NCBI RefSeq assembly: GCF_016651105.1
Contig: NZ_JAEKEL010000001.1
Span: forward strand, 5,136,001 to 5,200,000
Direction: 5' to 3'
Origin: Pseudomonas sp. TH15
GTDB taxonomy: Bacteria; Pseudomonadota; Gammaproteobacteria; Pseudomonadales; Pseudomonadaceae
Length of the DNA: 64,000 nucleotides
Every line of letters starts with the position of its first letter. Within the stretch, counting starts at the first letter, position 1. The notes beneath the pieces were generated by a model. That model was not told the DNA's origin and searched no databases. It saw nothing but the letters and a program-made list of their open reading frames with translations. The position numbers were made by a program, and so were the translations under genes. This document shows, piece after piece, positions 62,131 through 64,000 of the stretch.

Positions 62131-63057
62131 ATGACTTCCAAGCTGGAACAACTCAAACAAATCACTACCGTCGTTGCCGACACCGGCGACTTCGAAGCAA
62201 TCGCTCGCGTAAAACCCGTGGACGCTACCACCAACCCTTCCCTGCTGCTCAAAGCGGCCGCCATTCCCGGTTATGCCGAGTTGCTGAACGCTTGCGTTCA
62301 CGACTGCAAGGGCGATGTGGGCCTGGCGAGCGACCGTTTTGGCGTTGCGGTAGGTCAAGAAATTCTGAAAGTGGTCCCTGGCCGCATTTCCACTGAAGTG
62401 GACGCGCGCCTTTCGTTCGACACTGACGCCGTATTGAAGCGCGCGCACCGTCTGATCGAGCTGTACGACAAAGCCGGCATCGGCCGCGACCGCGTACTGA
62501 TCAAGATCGCTTCCACCTGGGAAGGCATCCGTGCCGCCGAGATTCTGGAAAAGGAAGGCATTCAGACCAACCTGACCCTGCTGTTCTCCTTCGCTCAGGC
62601 TGCGGCGTGTGCTGATGCGGGTGTGTTCCTGATTTCGCCGTTCGTGGGTCGCATCTACGACTGGTACAAGAAGGCCAACGGCAACGACTACACCGGCGCG
62701 GATGATCCGGGTGTGCAGTCGGTGACGCGCATCTACAACTACTACAAGGCCAATGACTACAAAACCGTAGTGATGGGCGCGAGCTTCCGTAATCTGAATC
62801 AGATCGAGCAGTTGGCCGGTTGCGATCGCCTGACCATCAGCCCGGACCTGCTGGAGAAACTGGCAGCGGATAACGGCAAGCTGGAGCGCAAATTGGCGCC
62901 AGGGCATGCCGGGGAAGCGCGTTTGAACTTGAATGAAGCGCAGTTCCGTTGGTTGTCCAACGAAGACGCTATGGCGACCGAGAAACTGGCTGAGGGGATT
63001 CGTCAGTTTGCTCGGGATCAAGAGAAGCTTGAGGCGCTGCTGCAAGCCAAGCTGTGA
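62131..63057 (+). CDS. tal: Transaldolase
   Basis: 308-residue TalB-type pentose-phosphate enzyme moving a dihydroxyacetone unit between sedoheptulose-7-phosphate and glyceraldehyde-3-phosphate. Signature segments [46 protein letters not shown] (Schiff-base Lys) and [18 protein letters not shown] are complete. The ATG at 62131 gives [21 protein letters not shown]. In P. aeruginosa tal also precedes the STAS/PP2C pair, as here. A strong terminator follows. Confidence 0.97.
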   Translation: MTSKLEQLKQITTVVADTGDFEAIARVKPVDATTNPSLLLKAAAIPGYAELLNACVHDCKGDVGLASDRFGVAVGQEILKVVPGRISTEVDARLSFDTDAVLKRAHRLIELYDKAGIGRDRVLIKIASTWEGIRAAEILEKEGIQTNLTLLFSFAQAAACADAGVFLISPFVGRIYDWYKKANGNDYTGADDPGVQSVTRIYNYYKANDYKTVVMGASFRNLNQIEQLAGCDRLTISPDLLEKLAADNGKLERKLAPGHAGEARLNLNEAQFRWLSNEDAMATEKLAEGIRQFARDQEKLEALLQAKL

Positions 63058-63075
63058 TCTAGTTCGAGGCAATGC

Positions 63076-63110
63076 AAAAAGGGCGAACCCTCACAGGTTC
63101 GCCCTTTTTT
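63076..63110 (+). terminator. Intrinsic terminator of tal
   Basis: AAAAA-GGGCGAACC-CTCACA-GGTTCGCCC-TTTTTT: perfect 9-bp stem, A-tract before and T-tract after, 18 bases past the stop. It could work in both directions. Confidence 0.95.
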
Positions 63111-63149
63111 ATGCGCTGGTGTTTGTGCGGCGTTGAGGCAGATGAGGAC

Positions 63150-63285
63150 CTGTGGCGAGGGAGCTTGCTCCTGCTCGACTGCGCAGCATTCGTAATCCGG
63201 CTAACTGGGATTTGACTGACGTAACGAGGTGAATGGTTTTAAGGCCGCTTCGCAGCCCAGCGGGAGCAAGCTCCCTCGCCACAGG
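63150..63285. repeat. REP doublet
   Basis: CTGTGGCGAGGGAGCTTGCTCCTGC and inverted AGCGGGAGCAAGCTCCCTCGCCACAGG with about 85 bases between, in the convergent space between tal and the STAS gene. Confidence 0.85.
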
Positions 63286-63303
63286 CCAGCGGATGGCCGG
63301 GGA

Positions 63304-63786
63304 TCAATGACGCTCTAAAGCATTCACCAGATCATGGAACGCTTCACGATTGGAGTCGTTGAGGCCCATGAGGATCTTGTGTGCTTCAAGCACTTTGATC
63401 CGTACGATTTCTTCGGACTGATCCTGGTCTGGCAGGTCGGTCAAGCACTCAGGGCACGGGATAGGGCGGTCAACGATGTTGAACACCTGCTCGAAGCCCA
63501 TGGACTGCAGCAGACGGGTGATGTCTTCGTGGGTGGTGACGACGGTCGGCAGCAGGCCGACCTTCTGCCGCGACAGGATCGACAGTTTGGCCAACAGGCC
63601 CAACGTGGTGCTGTCGATGCTGCGGGTTTCGGTCAGGTCGATCACGATCGCGTTGAAGTTCAACGCCGTGAAGATCCGCTCAATAGTCGCATCCAACGCC
63701 GAACACAGGGTCAGGCGAACTTCACCGACGAACTTAAGGACGAAGGTGCCATCCTGCTCGGCGAACTGGATTCTACCGGTACTCAT
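63304..63786 (-). CDS. STAS-domain anti-sigma factor antagonist
   Basis: 160-residue cytoplasmic regulator. The STAS domain (about 10-105) contains LNFNAIVIDLTETRSIDSTTLGLLAKLSILSRQ, with the phosphorylatable Ser/Thr region SIDSTTLG. The C-terminal ~50 residues (ECLTDLPDQDQ...) are a tail also seen in Pseudomonas relatives. The start overlaps the stop of the preceding PP2C gene, so phosphatase and antagonist are co-produced, a partner-switching unit as in P. aeruginosa PA2797/PA2798. Confidence 0.88.
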   Translation of the reverse strand: MSTGRIQFAEQDGTFVLKFVGEVRLTLCSALDATIERIFTALNFNAIVIDLTETRSIDSTTLGLLAKLSILSRQKVGLLPTVVTTHEDITRLLQSMGFEQVFNIVDRPIPCPECLTDLPDQDQSEEIVRIKVLEAHKILMGLNDSNREAFHDLVNALERH

Positions 63787-64000
63787 TAAAGATTCCTGCT
63801 CAACACCAACAGGGCGATATCATCCGGCATCTCCCCTAGCGTGGCCAATCCAAAAACCTGCCGCAGCCCATCCAGGGTGCCGCCCGCAGCCTTGACCCGT
63901 TGGGGCAACGCCGCTTCTTTCTCTTTGAGTGTAGGTTCTGGCAAAAGGTCCAGGATGCCATCAGACATCAGCGTCAAGCTGAACGTCGGTGGCAACTCCA
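63786..64000 (-). CDS. PP2C/SpoIIE-type phosphatase response regulator, C-terminal end only
   Basis: The window edge cuts this gene. The visible ~70 residues hold the last PP2C motifs: TLMSDGILDLLPEP and GEMPDDIALLVLSRN. In homologues the missing N-terminus is a receiver domain, giving a signal-controlled phosphatase that dephosphorylates the STAS protein. Its stop touches the STAS start. Confidence 0.8.
   Translation of the reverse strand, partial: ELPPTFSLTLMSDGILDLLPEPTLKEKEAALPQRVKAAGGTLDGLRQVFGLATLGEMPDDIALLVLSRNL

Overview
The window reads as chromosomal DNA of a fluorescent-group Pseudomonas. Coding regions are GC-rich. Intergenic spaces carry the three REP/REPIN families typical of that group (cores GTGGGAGCGAGCCTGCTCGCGA-like, TAGGAGCTGCCGAAGGCTGCGATC-like and GTGGCGAGGGAGCTTGCTCCC-like). 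Gene content (codBA, FecIRA, two-partner secretion, DUF6124, tal next to a STAS/PP2C pair) also fits. No rRNA, tRNA, CRISPR array, transposase or integrase was seen.

Layout. 0-2.6 kb: cytosine uptake and deamination (codBA). 2.7-4.3 kb: secreted maltotetraose-type alpha-amylase with a starch-binding domain. 4.3-6.7 kb: a DapF-fold protein with both catalytic cysteines replaced by serine, and an MFS transporter. 6.8-11.4 kb: ferric-citrate-type FecA-FecR-FecI unit plus a low-GC cytochrome c. 11.6-17.9 kb: two-partner secretion adhesin (TpsB, a 28-codon bridging ORF, TpsA), divergent from an EmrAB-like efflux pair (18.1-20.9 kb). 20.9-31.8 kb: ordinary chromosomal genes (AhpD-like protein, Gly-rich secreted protein, diguanylate cyclase, RNase T2, LysR/azoreductase pair, PheC-like periplasmic protein, PseH-like acetyltransferase, EAL protein, chemoreceptor). 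31.8-36.1 kb: a low-GC accessory patch beside dusA. It contains a LitR-type operator (TGTACA-N12-TGTACA), a frameshifted DUF6124 gene with a strongly folded leader, a broken DUF5677-like gene and a DUF262-AlbA_2 (Schlafen-type) fusion that is the best candidate here for a novel defence gene. 36.2-38.4 kb: dusA, a DUF2388-like protein and uppP.

39-62 kb is a large exopolysaccharide locus. It opens with two winged-helix regulators (upstream of them a perfect CRP/Vfr site) and a priming glycosyltransferase. A 684-bp REP array follows, then a minus-strand operon yjbE-wza-yjbF-yjbG-yjbH (GfcABCDE-like secretion and assembly), galE, and divergent galU with a stand-alone phosphomannomutase C-terminal-like protein. 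A second minus-strand operon encodes a tyrosine phosphatase, Wzc, glycosyltransferase, pyruvyltransferase, Wzx, Wzy and O-acyltransferase, followed by an SGNH esterase. A secreted PslG-like glycosidase closes the locus. The parts imply a Wzx/Wzy-dependent, pyruvylated and acylated heteropolymer built from UDP-Glc/UDP-Gal. 62-64 kb: transaldolase and a STAS antagonist/PP2C phosphatase pair, cut by the window end.

Five genes or gene parts are broken by single-base contractions in short homopolymers (DUF6124 once, wza twice, wzc twice). This pattern points to sequence error as much as to real decay and should be settled before the EPS locus is called non-functional.
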